Origin: Rotaria sordida
Lineage: Eukaryota > Rotifera > Eurotatoria > Philodinida > Philodinidae
Assembly: GCA_905250125.1 (NCBI GenBank)
Contig: CAJNOL010000255.1
Span: forward strand, 62,001-126,000
Direction: 5' to 3'
DNA length: 64,000 bases
The position numbers and the translations under genes were made by a program. Shown here piece after piece: positions 22,629 through 34,852 of the stretch; the stretch's first letter is position 1; each line of letters opens with the position of its first letter. The notes under the pieces are model-generated. The model saw only the letters and a list, made by a program, of their open reading frames with translations. It ran no database searches and was not told the origin of the DNA.

Positions 22629-23449
22629 TCATACGATGCAAAAGTAATGGCACAAGATGTCAGTCCCTGGTTTTTCTTATAGACAGAACTATGGAAAGAA
22701 GAATTTTTTTATCATTCGATAGGAAATTTTCTCCTCTTTCAACCTGTATATTACTTGTTTTTATCAGGTACTTATAAGCAAAATAGCAAAAGAAGAACGA
22801 CTGACACCTTAAAAACAATTCCGTACTTTTCATATATTTCGAAATAATGGTAAAAAATGTCGATCCTTATATCTCGTCTTTGAATACGTGCCAGAATGGT
22901 TATTTTTTGATCAGCTGATAGGAAATTTTTCGCTCTTTCCAACTGTATATAATTTGTTTTCGTCAAACATTCACCAGCAAAGTGACACGTGAAAAAAGAG
23001 AAGCTCTAGCTCAACGGACGTGCTCTCTTTTCTGAGCACGTTCACACTCATCTAATCTAGCAGATGCGTCCTAGCGCATCAGATATTTCACTATACGTTC
23101 AGATGCATTTGGATGCGTTCGGATTTTCAACGTGTTTGAATGCGTCAGATGTTTTATTGCATGTGTAGATGCGTTCAGGCGCATGAGATGTTCCATTTTA
23201 GATGCGTCTAAACGCGCTTCAAAATGTGTTTAGACTCGAAACATTTTCACATGGGCGGAGTTGTTTTTAAGGTGTCAGTTTTTCTTCTCTTGCTGTTTTG
23301 CTTATAAGTATATGATAAAAGCAAGTAATATACAGGTCGAAAGAGGAGAAAATTTCCTATCGAATGATAAAAAAATTTTTCTTTCCACAGTCCGTCTATA
23401 AGAAAACACAGGGACTGACATCTTGTGCCATTACTTTTGCATCGTGTGA
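22629..23449. mobile_element. 821-bp TIR element with TA flanks
   Basis: Arms of about 195 bp (22629-22823 and 23256-23449) begin TCATACGATGCAAAAGTAAT and are flanked by TA on both sides, as for Tc1/mariner-type insertion. A third, partial copy of arm sequence lies in the interior (about 22847-22970). The rest of the interior (about 23060-23215) is a cluster of GATGCGT-type motifs. No transposase. Confidence 0.8.
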
Positions 23450-25011
23450 TATATTAGACAAATTTTATTATAAACATGAGGAAGACATAGAATAATATGA
23501 ATGATAAAATATCGGAACGTTTTCAATTTCAAATTTTTTAGTTAAAATATTGCAACTTTAAGCATAAAACCTCTAAAATCAATATATTACAATTTATGAT
23601 CGTATATCATTCATAGAAATACACTAATTCGATGTCTATTAATATACAATAAAAAGAATTTTTATTGACTATATTTAAATATTATTTGTCATTAAAATAA
23701 AATCTTGAGAACAGTATTAAAAAACAAAAGCGTAACGATCAAAAAGTGTTGATAAAATTTCTTTCGAAAAAAAAAATAACATTGCATTTATAAACTGAAC
23801 TCCATTAGACAAATATAACATATTCAAAATTGTATCTCTCTATAAACATAGAAATCAAGTTTTATTCTACAAAAATATTACACCAATATGCGTGTCTCAG
23901 TCTAGAACCAAGTGAAACAAGTCTCGGTGAAAGTTTCTTGTTGGTATAAAAATTCAAATACAAATAGATGTCGGGTTTGATATATCAAAAATATATTAAG
24001 TAATTAAACATAGCTTTTCTTATTTGATTATTCTTCTTATTCGATTGTTTCTATTGAAATGTAAAAAAATTAATAATAAACAAATTTGCTCTTGTTGAAC
24101 TCTCTTGAGATTTATTTATCAATAATATCAATATGCATCTCCATAGAAACAAACTTGATTATGTCCGTTCTTTTCTTTTTTTAAATCGAAATGTAAATGA
24201 AGTCAGAAAAGAAAGAAAAGAAAAATAATTCAATAACATTGTTGTTGAACAAGTTAACTTGTTTATAAAATAAAAACTCAACATTTGACATCGTTTTGAA
24301 GACCTTCATAAATACAAATAAATACTTGTCTATATTAATAAAATATTTTATATTTCAGATATTTTCAAAAAAAATATCTCATTCTAACATTTGAATCGTC
24401 ACTCACGTAAGAAATTATATATAAATATAAATTGTTTTTTCAAGTGATCGAGACGACAAGAATGTCATAACAAACAAATTTATATATTGAAATGTAGTGG
24501 TTTGTTTTTTCTTCAATAATCATTTGATAATACATTAGAAAATCTTTCTCATTTTCTCTAAACAACTTTAGAATTTTTGATGAATTTTATTAGATTTGTA
24601 TTACATGTTCGATATTAATTATGATAATCTTAAATGTAGTTTTCAACGGATTCATTCATGTCAATTATTCCTTGAAAAGAATCATCAAAGGTTTGCTTAA
24701 CAATTCAATCATAGTTCAACAGTATTCAAAAATAATATCTCAAAAAAAAAAAAAAACAAACGTTTTACATATTGTAATTCAAGTGAATAAGAGAAAAACA
24801 AAATTGAATCGAATAAAAATATTTTCATTATAGAAACTAAAATAAAAAAAGAATAACTAAACAATTCCTTTTTAGTAAGGTGTCAGTAACTCAAAAAGTG
24901 ACCAAAAAAACAATATCAATTGCGATATTTTTACATGGTTCAATAGAGCTAAATGAGTTCTACAAGAATATGTATATGAAAAATTTTTTAAGGACGAAAT
25001 GGTCGGAAAAA
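23450..25011. other. AT-rich intergenic region
   Basis: Very AT-rich with A/T homopolymers and no gene, RNA or repeat that I can support. Confidence 0.5.
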
Positions 25012-25640
25012 CCCTACAAAAAAGCATTAGCACCAATAGCATAAAATCTTGCTAGCTTAAAGATTCACGAGACCCTTTTACTCAATATGAGGAAAAAAAA
25101 GGTATGGATTCTTTTCATTTTAAGTTTGAGCGCTATTAAGAAAACTTATTTCTTTCATACCGCGGGCGCCATAGTCACAAAATATGTTTGTTTTTTAAGA
25201 TTTTGCTTATCAAATATTAGTCGTCGTACAAAATAAATACAATGTTTGGGATGACCACCAAAAACTGCATTGTATGGCTTAGACTTTTATCAAAGTATAT
25301 TTTTCAACAAAACTCGATCCACGGGAGGTGGCAGAGTAAAATTGATTCAAAATAATTGAGAGAAAAGTACAGACAGAATTTAAACAGAAAATGTTTGTTG
25401 ATAAAATCTAAGTTGTAAAATAAAATTGTTTGTATTGATCCCAAAAATTATATTTATTTTGCATAAAAACTAATATTTGACAGGTAAAATTTTGAAATTG
25501 TAATCATATTTTGTGATTATTTCGTCAGAACTAAAAGAATACATAAATTCTTTTCGAGCTTCATATTAAGTAGTAACAAGAAAAAATATCTTGTAAATCT
25601 CAAAGCTAGCAAAACTTGATGCTGATGTATTTTTGTAGAG
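25012..25640. repeat. Diverged foldback
   Basis: About 25012-25200 and 25500-25640 form inverted arms with interrupted similarity; shared blocks include CTACAAAAA, TTGCTAGCTT and TCACAAAATATG. Older than the neighbouring foldback judging by divergence. Confidence 0.5.
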
Positions 25641-25662
25641 TTCGTAAAGAGATCTCGGTTAG

Positions 25663-26143
25663 ACTAGAAAAAGTCTAAAAGAATTCGTCCCTATAAGCCT
25701 TTGGAGTTGAGTTATGGCCGTTATATTGAATTTTCGACTCAATTTTAGGTATTTACTGGAAAATCAAATAAGTGTATTTCGACCTGAAATTTTGCCCATA
25801 AATAGATCGAATGACTAGTAGAATATCTTGAATGTTTCCAGATGAAAAGAATGTTCCTTTATCGAACTATTGAATTTTCAAGTAAACTCGATTTTTGTGA
25901 CATATCTGTAGTAAACGATCATTTTTTGAAAGTTTAATACCTCGATCAAGGAACATTCTTTTCATCTGAAATTTTCAGTATGTTCTAAGAATCATTGAAT
26001 TTATCTATGTGCGCAATTTCATCTCGAAACACTGTTTTTTGATTTTTCGGTGCATACCTACAGCTGGATCAAAAATTCAGTAAATCGGCCATAACTAGAC
26101 TTCAAATGTCCATGGGGACAAACTCTTTTAGACTTTTGCTAGT
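25663..26143. repeat. Foldback, 481 bp, almost fully self-complementary
   Basis: Left arm about 25663-25885 and right arm about 25926-26143 are inverted copies (ends ACTAGAAAAAGTCTAAAAG / reversed ACTAGCAAAAGTCTAAAAG; shared core AGATGAAAAGAATGTTCCTT). No ORF. Confidence 0.75.
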
Positions 26144-26724
26144 GTTAATAAAATGTCCTTGTAGACGCAATATGAGCTCAAACAACGGGCATCAGTTTGG
26201 ATAGTCTCCTAAACTATTCGTACTTGACACTAATTGTACTCAATGGTGCTTTAGATTAGATAAAAATGTTCCGTTTCACAAGTACCTTTAAGCAATAGAA
26301 GTTTCCGTGAATTCTATTGATTAATATTAACGTATCTAAATATAGAATAAAAGAAAAGTAGATTTTTTTTTGCTGTAAAACTGATTATATGTCAGCTATC
26401 AAAATATGTTACTCATTTACTGAAATACCTTTGGGTTACGTGTAATTGTTTTTTCTCGTAGGAAAAATTTGCTTTTTACCTATTCTGTATTTCTGATCCG
26501 CTTACAAATGAATACATTCGAATATTTCCAACATTGCATTTGCAACTTAACTCTGCTTGACAAACAAAGTTTCTATTTGAATATACGTAATAACGAAATT
26601 GAAAAAAAAAAGAGAGTACTGAATTAATTGGATTTTTCTATTGAGTATGGTATGAAGCCATATTTCATTCTTTTGTTTGGCACGCATATTCATAAGACGT
26701 AAAAAAAAAAGAAGAAGAAAAAAG
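26144..26724. promoter_or_regulatory. Upstream region of the FAM194-domain gene
   Basis: AT-rich with no gene. It must contain the promoter and 5' UTR of the gene starting at 26725, but no core element is identifiable. Confidence 0.3.
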
Positions 26725-29700
26725 ATGAAATCATCTTCGTCTCGAGATGTAGATCTTTTATTCTTTGCTTTACATCAAGCTAATATACAATGTTCAGAGA
26801 AAAGTACTATGAGGTATGTTTAAAAATTATTCAGATATTGTTTATATGAATTATTATTTTTTTTAAATGAAATTTCTTTTTTTATTTTTTGTTTCAAGAT
26901 CTCAAATGAGTCGTGGTCTTTATTTTTACGACCAATTTACTCGTACATCTCATATTGGTGGTATACATCGACATAAACGACATCCAGAAGAATTAAATCA
27001 AGCATTACATCATGTTCGAATTGCTTTAGCTGCTGAAGATGATCAACCAGTTAAACCAGACACAGCAACACCAACAACAACAATTAATCCTACACCTTCT
27101 CCAGTTAAACAACAACTTGGTAAACAAACAAATGAACTTCTTTTAAGAACAATTGAACGAAAATTAAAAGCACCAATTGTTCCTGATGCATTATTCAAAG
27201 ACTTAGATTCATTATTTCAACGATTTGATGATAAATCTAAAACAGCTGTATCATCATCAACATCAAAATTTCCATCATCAATAGCTCCAAAATCTGCTCA
27301 ATCTACTCTTCCTGATAATGAACAAGAACTCGATACAATGCCAATACAAGAAGCTGATGATGAAGATGAATTAATAGCTGCAACATCAAATACACCTAAA
27401 ATTTCTTTACCAGGCTCATTAATTATTAGATTACATTCAACATGGACTGATCTTATTGAAAATACTGAATATAAATATAAAGTTATTTAAAAAAATTTTT
27501 TTTTATTATTATCAAAAATCTTTTTTTGTTTTTTCTAAAGACTTGGCAAACAAAAACTGGTGAAGATAATTGGCGTCGATATGTTGAACGAAAACGTTTA
27601 GAACAACTCAATGCTGAAAAAAATCGAGCAATGGCTGCTAGTAAACAAAGCAATTATCGTCAAGGAGCTTCTCGTACCGGACATAATCCTTTTACAAATC
27701 TTTCTCGTCAACAACAATTATTAAATCCTCAAATGCGTTCAAATCGTTCATTATCTCGTGTATCATTTATGAGTACAAATACTATTTCACAATTAGATCA
27801 TATTAAAACATTTAAACCAATTCATCAAGGAAGTTTAGAAAGTTTAAATGAACCACTTAAAAGTGGAATTCATGTTGAATTTAAATTATCAACACAAGTT
27901 GATCAAACAAAACAACAACAACAATCACAAATACAAGCATTAAATGAACAAAAAGGTTTTAAATATTTGAAATTTTTTAAAATTATTGTTTCTTTTTTTG
28001 TTTTTTTTAGGTGTCATGTTTGATGTACCTAAACCACTTGTTGATGTACATGAAGATATTATTGCATTAACTCAAGCAAGATGTAAACGTCTTTTAGCTG
28101 AAACAAAACAAAGAATGTTTGTTGATAGATTTTTAAATTCATCTTTTTTTTTTCTTTGTACTTTATTTATTGTAAATAGACTTACAACAGTGCCAGATTC
28201 AAATATTCAAAATCCAAAAATATGCAAAGTTTGGTATTATGGTGAAAATCATCTTGTTAGAAATAAAAGCAATTTATTAACTTTAAATGAATTAGCTCGT
28301 TAGTTATTTCATATTGAATAAATAAAACAAAAAATTTCATTTCTTTTTTTTTTCTATTATAGGACGACAAAAATCAAAATTTATTTTTTCAATCTTACGA
28401 AGAGAAATTCCTGAAAAATATAATATTGATATTGAAATACCAGAAGTAAAACATAAATGTTATTTAGAAATGACTGATGGTTCAAGTCAAATTTAGTAAG
28501 TCAACAAATGCTATTCTTCTTCAATATGCAAATCGAATGCAACAAAAACTTTATTCGATTTTCTTTATATACAAGGTTCCGGTAATTTGAAATTTGAGCT
28601 CATAATTGAATAGAGCTCGGCGAATTACCTCAAAAAACGTTGCTTTTGTAGCAGCACTTAGGAAACTTAAGTTAAGAAAAATCAGAGGACCCTATAAAAA
28701 TTCCAATACGCCAAAAGTATCAAGTCTCGGTAGCCTCAATATTTATTCGAATTGTTTTTTTTTATTTGACTCTTCATATGGTTAGAAGAAAAAATTATGC
28801 ATAGTTTTTGGAAAATGTTGTTTGATTATTGAAAAAAATCGATTTCTTTCGATATGACAGCGAAACATCATAAATATGGCTTTGTAGTTAGAAATTTTGA
28901 CTATCAGAACTTCAGTTTCAAATGAAACAGATATCACATTGAACATCAGTAGAAAAATTTATATCGGACATAACGCTGAATACTTAAAATAAGTTTTCGT
29001 CAAATTTTAGTTCTTATATTCCCGCACTATTATTTTCGAATACTCAGACATGTGCTTCCGCTCAGATCAAAATTTAATTTTAAGTATTAAGTACACTATT
29101 CGATGGACATTCTTGCGATAATTCAAAATATAATATTCATTTCATTTGAAACTGAAGTTTTGATGGTGAAAATCTCGGAATACAAAACCATATTTATAAC
29201 ATTTTGCTATCATAGCGAAAGAAATCGATTTTTTTCAACAATTAAATAATATTTTTCAAAAAGCATGCATAATTTTTTTCTCCTAACCATATGAAGAATC
29301 AAATCAAAAAGATATTCAAATACATATCGAGAATTGATACGGTTGACGTATTTTAGTTTTTTTTTTTTTTTCAATATAATTTTCCCAAGTTCCACTACAA
29401 AAACATCGTTTGAATATGTCAAAAATAACATATTTATAGGCATCTCGAGAGGCTCTATCCAATGATGGCAAAAAACACATTACTCAAATTTTTGAATTGC
29501 TAGCATCTTATATATATGTATATAAATAGAAGTAGAGATAATTATTATGTGATTTAATCAAAACACAAGTGAAAATTTTTTTTTTCAATCCTGCATTTGT
29601 AAATATTTATGACAATTGTAAAACAATTTACAAATGATTCGAGATATGAACAAGTCAAAACACTAATACTGGAAATGATTTGACTTTCGTCAGCATAAAA

Positions 29701-32700
29701 AAAGAAAATCTTGTATTAGTACAAACTATTTTCCACTAGCATGGATTTGTCCTATTAGAGGCGATTTTGTCTAGAAGAAAATTAAAAGGACATGAAATCA
29801 AATTGAGTACCCAATAACACATGTGTCTTAGTTAAAGACAAATTAATATAACTGATAAAAAAAATAAAAGAAACGGAGTTACAATCACTTATTTATTCAT
29901 TGATTCACAAATAAAAAATTTAATAAGATATCTAATCTATAAATAAGCAAAAAGAAAATATTAATTCGCTGATAAAACTGTTTTTAATTGTTGTTTTTTT
30001 TTTAGTTATCCATCTGGTCGTTTGGCTGTATTACGTATTCATTCACCTAATTCCATGATACTCTTTTTTGACGATGTTGATATTTCAGAAAATGCATTTC
30101 TTGGTCTTGTTACATCTACTGGTAGTGTTCTTATAATGCAACCAACACTTCATGCTCGTTTTGTAACTGATAATCAACATGAACGTAATTATTTATGTAA
30201 TGGTAAAACAGGTATTATTGAAAAACAAATTCAATGGCATTCAAATAATATTACAACACAATTAATTTCATCAAATGAACCTACAATACAAGATGAAGAT
30301 GATATACTTCCAGCATTACTTGAAAGTACTATTCAATTACAATTAAATTCTTATATGCAACTTGAATATCATAATCCAACAAATATACGTTTTGCATTTG
30401 CATGTCAAAAAGAAGAATTTAAATTTCAATTAGGTGTTCAATTATCAACAATATCAGTTGATTTAACAAAAAAAAATCTTTTAGATAAAAAATTTCAATC
30501 AAAACCAAAATTATCAACAATTTTATCTGGTTCAATAAATTCAAATCAAATATCGAATACTTCAGAAAAACAACAAATACAAGTTGAAAGATTATTAGAT
30601 GGACATGTTAATGTTAGAGAATTACCAATGATTAAAGAATTAAATATTTTAAGAAAACGTATTAGAAATATTTGTCATGATTGGCTTAAACAATGTCGAA
30701 CAACATTAGGTAAAATAAAAAAAAAAAACTAATTTTTTGTTTTTAATATTTTAAATATTTTTCAATTTCAAATATCTTTTCATTTGATTTTCTATTTCAT
30801 CTTAGACGAATTAAATATATATTCAAAATGAAATAATTATGTTTGTAATAGATATAATTAACTTTACAGAAAAAAAAAAAATATCAATTTTATTTATTTA
30901 TTTTTCTATAATAAAATCCCTAAACTTTTTCCTTTGATCCCTATAAATACATTTTCTTTTTATTTATCTTAATATTTTAATCATCATTATTATTATTTTT
31001 AGGTGTCATGGATATTGATTCATATTGTTTACCTGATTGGCCATCAGCATCAAATCAATTAATTGCTCCAATTATTAAATCTCAACAAAGTAAAAGTGCA
31101 AAACAACCTCGACATATAACAATATTAACAAAAAATGATTCAATAAATAATGAATTTCTTCAACCAAGTGAAAGAGAACAAATTATACGAACACATTCAG
31201 CAAACAAACCTCAACGTATAATTTTTTGTTTTTTCAAACTTATTTTGAAAAATAATTTATTATATTTAATTTATTTTGAATATTTTTTAGCAAATCTTAT
31301 TGCAAATACAATTATGCAATTTATACCTCGTTCGGATAGTGGAAAAAGTATGAAACAAAAATTTTATGCAAAGAAAAATCGTTTATCAACAACTCTACCA
31401 GCTATTAAGTAAATATTCTAAGAAAAATCAAACATATTTTTCTTATTACAATCTTAAAAAATTAATCGACAATATTATTTAAAAATAAAGAAACTCTAGA
31501 GATTATATCATTCAGATTTCTATAAACCAAAATATTCAACTGTCTTGACAACGGGTATCTGTAAAAAAGAAATAATTTCACATCTACATTGTTGTTTTTT
31601 CTTGATGCACGAACAATCCATAGAAAGAAGACCGAGAAGAAAAATGTAAAGGTTAAGAATATGAGCTCTTCATCTATTAGTGCCACAAAAAAATCAACGA
31701 AGAACGTAGTCCGTTGGAAAATAAAATGTGGAACTCACATGTGTTTTTTTGGACTTATTGTATCAATATCAAGTACGTAAGATAAAAAGTCTCTAGTAGA
31801 CTACAGTTGTGTTCCAAGAATAGTCGATCGCAAGCGAAAGCATCTGTTTTATTTATTTCTATATATCAAACAGAAATTTTTCTTTTTTTTTGTGGAACTT
31901 ATATATTTTCGAAGAAAATGGTGAGTATAAGTTTAAATTGGAGGATTTGCGGAAGGAGGAAGGTCAAATATTATTGGGTATACTTTCCTAGCAATGGAAA
32001 AAGGTGTGTCAGTGACAACAGTGCTCAGATTGTTATGAAACTTTCTAGAATCTTCCAAAGTATTCTATGAATCTAAAACTTCTACTGTAGATTCTAACTA
32101 CTTTAAATATTGTGAGTTTTGACATTTAATACAGCGAAAGGATCTTATATAGGACGATGATATTATTATTCTAGTAGAGTTAGAATAGGGTGGACATACA
32201 AAAGTATGATTTAATTGAATTGTAAGTTTAGACAAAACTCAGCGAACGAATAAATCAATGTGTATAGCAGACTAATATAGTGGTTGAGATGAAGAATAAA
32301 ATGATATATGCTACTGCCTATGGCATGTATGGTAAATGTTATTATTTGGAGAAAAGAAATTATGTATTGAAGATATGTCTGACAAAATAGATAAGTTTTT
32401 CAGTATAACGACGTTAAATAAATCTAATAAACTGGTAGTATAATAATTCTAAATGCAAACATTTTCAAAATGATAAAATTTCAGAGTGTGCCTATCAACT
32501 ATAAAGATTGTTATAATTTTGATTTATTGGACATTTTTTTAAATAAATTATTTTAATCCTTCTGGCAATATATCATAAATTTATAATTGTCAGAGTTTGT
32601 AAATTCCATACTTTGGCTCATTATAGGATCGCACTGACAAGTTTCTTTTTAACTGGTGCTTTATGTTTTGTTTGTCCTGTTACTATTCGTTCGTTATTTT

Positions 32701-34799
32701 TCAGTTTCGTATTCTGTTTTTCTTAATTTAACATTATTATTTTAATCATCGATTTAACTAGCAAACAAGCCTATTGTACATATTCATTATATCTACAGCA
32801 GGTCTCAACCGGCTTTTTTTTTCACAAACTTATTTCAGCCATTCAATTTTTGAGGGAAACTTTGAAGTATTCTAGAGTTTTCTAGTATCAAGTTTAAGTC
32901 TTATTCTTAATGCCATTCAGTGTCTTTTTCCATTGCTAAAGAACTCTAAAAAAATTGAGTCTGATGTCCGTTGTACTCGGTTGCTAAAGAAACGTACCCA
33001 ATCTAAGAATAACATAATCATTGGCTCCTAACTGTTGCTCCCTGTTGCTATGAGGGGAGTTTAAGTAACTGCAAAACCTGGACTTAAATCTTACATCATA
33101 TTCTTTTTCGAGAAACGCAATATGAGTTCCACAAAAATAATGCAAAAATGCGAACTTCGTATGTGTTTCAGTGCTAACATATGAAGAGCTCATACTTTGG
33201 ATTTATATATTTTTCTTCTTAACGTTTTTCTTATGATTATTCATAGATCTGGCACAAAGCAATGTATATATGACATTATCTCATTGATTCAAACATTTTT
33301 TGGCTAACCATTGATATTCGTAGAATCAGCTTGACTAGCTCTATTAAATAAGATTGTCACGAGTTGATTTGCGGATATTCATCAGTAATCACATATTTTT
33401 TAGATGCATCTATAGAACTGAAAGTATCATAGTCCATTTTTATTTTATGCATACTAGTAAATATTCAAAGAGAGATAAAGTGTGTATTGTCTATAGTTGA
33501 CAAGTTTCTGTAAAGTTAAAAACTAATAGTGAAAATAATTTTTTTGATTTGAAATAGATCTAAATTAATGACTATCTTCTGTTTGATATTAAAGTAGGTA
33601 AAAAAATCTATCTATCAATTGTCTAAATTTCGTTNNNNNNNNNNATTAAAGTAGGTAAAAAAATCTATCTATCAATTGTCTAAATTTCGTTGGCATAATC
33701 TTAAGTTCATGAAATAGTCAAATGTTAGAAACGTATCTAAACCAGTAGTTAAAAATCTTCACCTAGATTGTGTAGCATATAAACATTTGAAAATATTATT
33801 ATGGTAGAAATGTTTCTTTTTTTTTGTATTAGAAGATAATTTTTTTTTCCTAACATTTGACTACATTGATAACAATTTACATTAGTAGTTAAATAGAATA
33901 TTTAGTTTTCTCTTTGAATACTCATAAAAAGACTGCTTCACTTTAAAAAAAGTAGTTTATAGCGATTAGTGCAAGACATTTCAAATTGAATAGATTCATT
34001 AGGTATTTGAATAATTATATAAAAGTCTTCATTTGTATGAAGTTAATTTCATGATTGATTTAGAACTCCATCAGCACTACCATCAAATGAAGAAAGACCA
34101 TCTTCTCTTAATGTAATATCAAGTGATCTTCCATTTTCTTGTTCTAATTTAATTCGTCAACGTCTTATTCAAGATGGTCCAATATCACCAATATTACATG
34201 ATACTTGTACATGTCGTGCTGATCATATACCAATTATTCATGATCTTGAATTTGATACATTTATTGAATTAATAGGTCAAATAAATCCTAAACAATTAAT
34301 TGTAATAGGTGTTATAAATTCAAATCTTCGTCAAATTGAATATGATGAAAAGCAACAATCAAATGAATTATATGAAATACTTCAAACATTACATTATCAT
34401 CTTAATTATGGTCGTAGTCAAATATCTGTATGTCGTTTATCAACAAATGATGATTATCGGTGTTTAATATATGATTTAGCTGAAGCAACAAAACATAGTT
34501 CATTATATGGACCATTACTTGTTCGACGTCATAATGTTCAACCTGGTTTTGTTCTTATTTATCAACATGGACAAGTTATTTTCGGTGATTCAATATTTAA
34601 TGGTTATGGAAGAAATTTACAAGATTTGAAAAAACAATTAGATCGTATGAGACATCAACAAATTGCTTTACCCGAAGAATTCAAATTTATGTTTGTAGTT
34701 TTTTTTAAAAAGAAATAGTACATTCGTGCTGGTTTTCTTTTTTGTTTATTTAGATCTGATCATCGACGAACAAATTCAACAGTTTTAAAATCAGCTTGA
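26725..34799 (+). CDS. FAM194-domain protein, C3orf20/ERICH6-like
   Basis: Eleven exons: 26725-26813, 26899-27481, 27541-27955, 28011-28116, 28180-28298, 28363-28495, 30006-30709, 31003-31215, 31291-31408, 34064-34690, 34754-34799; 1,050 aa, all junctions GT-AG and in phase. The N-terminal half is polar and partly low-complexity. The FAM194 domain spans about residues 440-640, with the family's DGSSQIYYPSGRLAVL signature created across the 1.5-kb intron. The large exon 34064-34690 has no internal ATG until near its end and is easily missed. It encodes IPIIHDLEFDTFIEL and LLVRRHNVQPGFVLIYQHG, which I recall as the C-terminal region of animal C3orf20. Function in animals is poorly known. The 63-nt intron at 28117-28179 has a weak donor (GTTTGT) and could be retained in frame. 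Two introns are enlarged by inverted repeats. Confidence 0.85.
28705..29352. repeat. Intronic foldback (intron 6 of FAM194-domain gene)
   Basis: Inverted arms of roughly 220-290 bp, left from 28705 and right to 29352, meet near 29030. Shared blocks include CTTCATATGGTTAG, AAAAAAATCGATTTCTTTCG and AACTTCAGTTTCAAATGAAA. It accounts for much of a 1,510-nt intron in a gene whose other introns are mostly 55-85 nt. Confidence 0.75.
31660..33194. repeat. Intronic inverted pair (intron 9 of FAM194-domain gene)
   Basis: 31660-32066 and 32851-33194 are diverged inverted copies separated by about 780 bp. Shared blocks: ATGAGCTCTTCAT, TGGAACTCA, TAGCAATGGAAAAAG and TCTAGAAT. In both arms the frame starting at ATGAGCTCTTCA reads MSSS and reaches CGTH or CGTY, so the repeat unit may derive from a coding sequence now broken. 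Family unknown. Confidence 0.6.
33588..33691. repeat. 47-bp exact duplication around assembly gap
   Basis: The 47 bases before the gap (33588-33634) are repeated exactly after it (33645-33691). This is what results when overlapping contig ends are joined with a placeholder instead of merged. Confidence 0.95.
33635..33644. other. Assembly gap (10 N)
   Basis: Ten N bases inside an intron. The true gap is probably negative (overlapping contigs). Confidence 0.99.
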
Positions 34800-34846
34800 A
34801 AATTTGTATTTCTTTTTTCTTTTTGTATCTTTTTTTTAAAGCTTTT

Positions 34847-34852
34847 AATAAA
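34847..34852 (+). terminator. Putative poly(A) signal of FAM194-domain gene
   Basis: AATAAA 48 nt after the TGA at 34797-34799. Confidence 0.5.
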
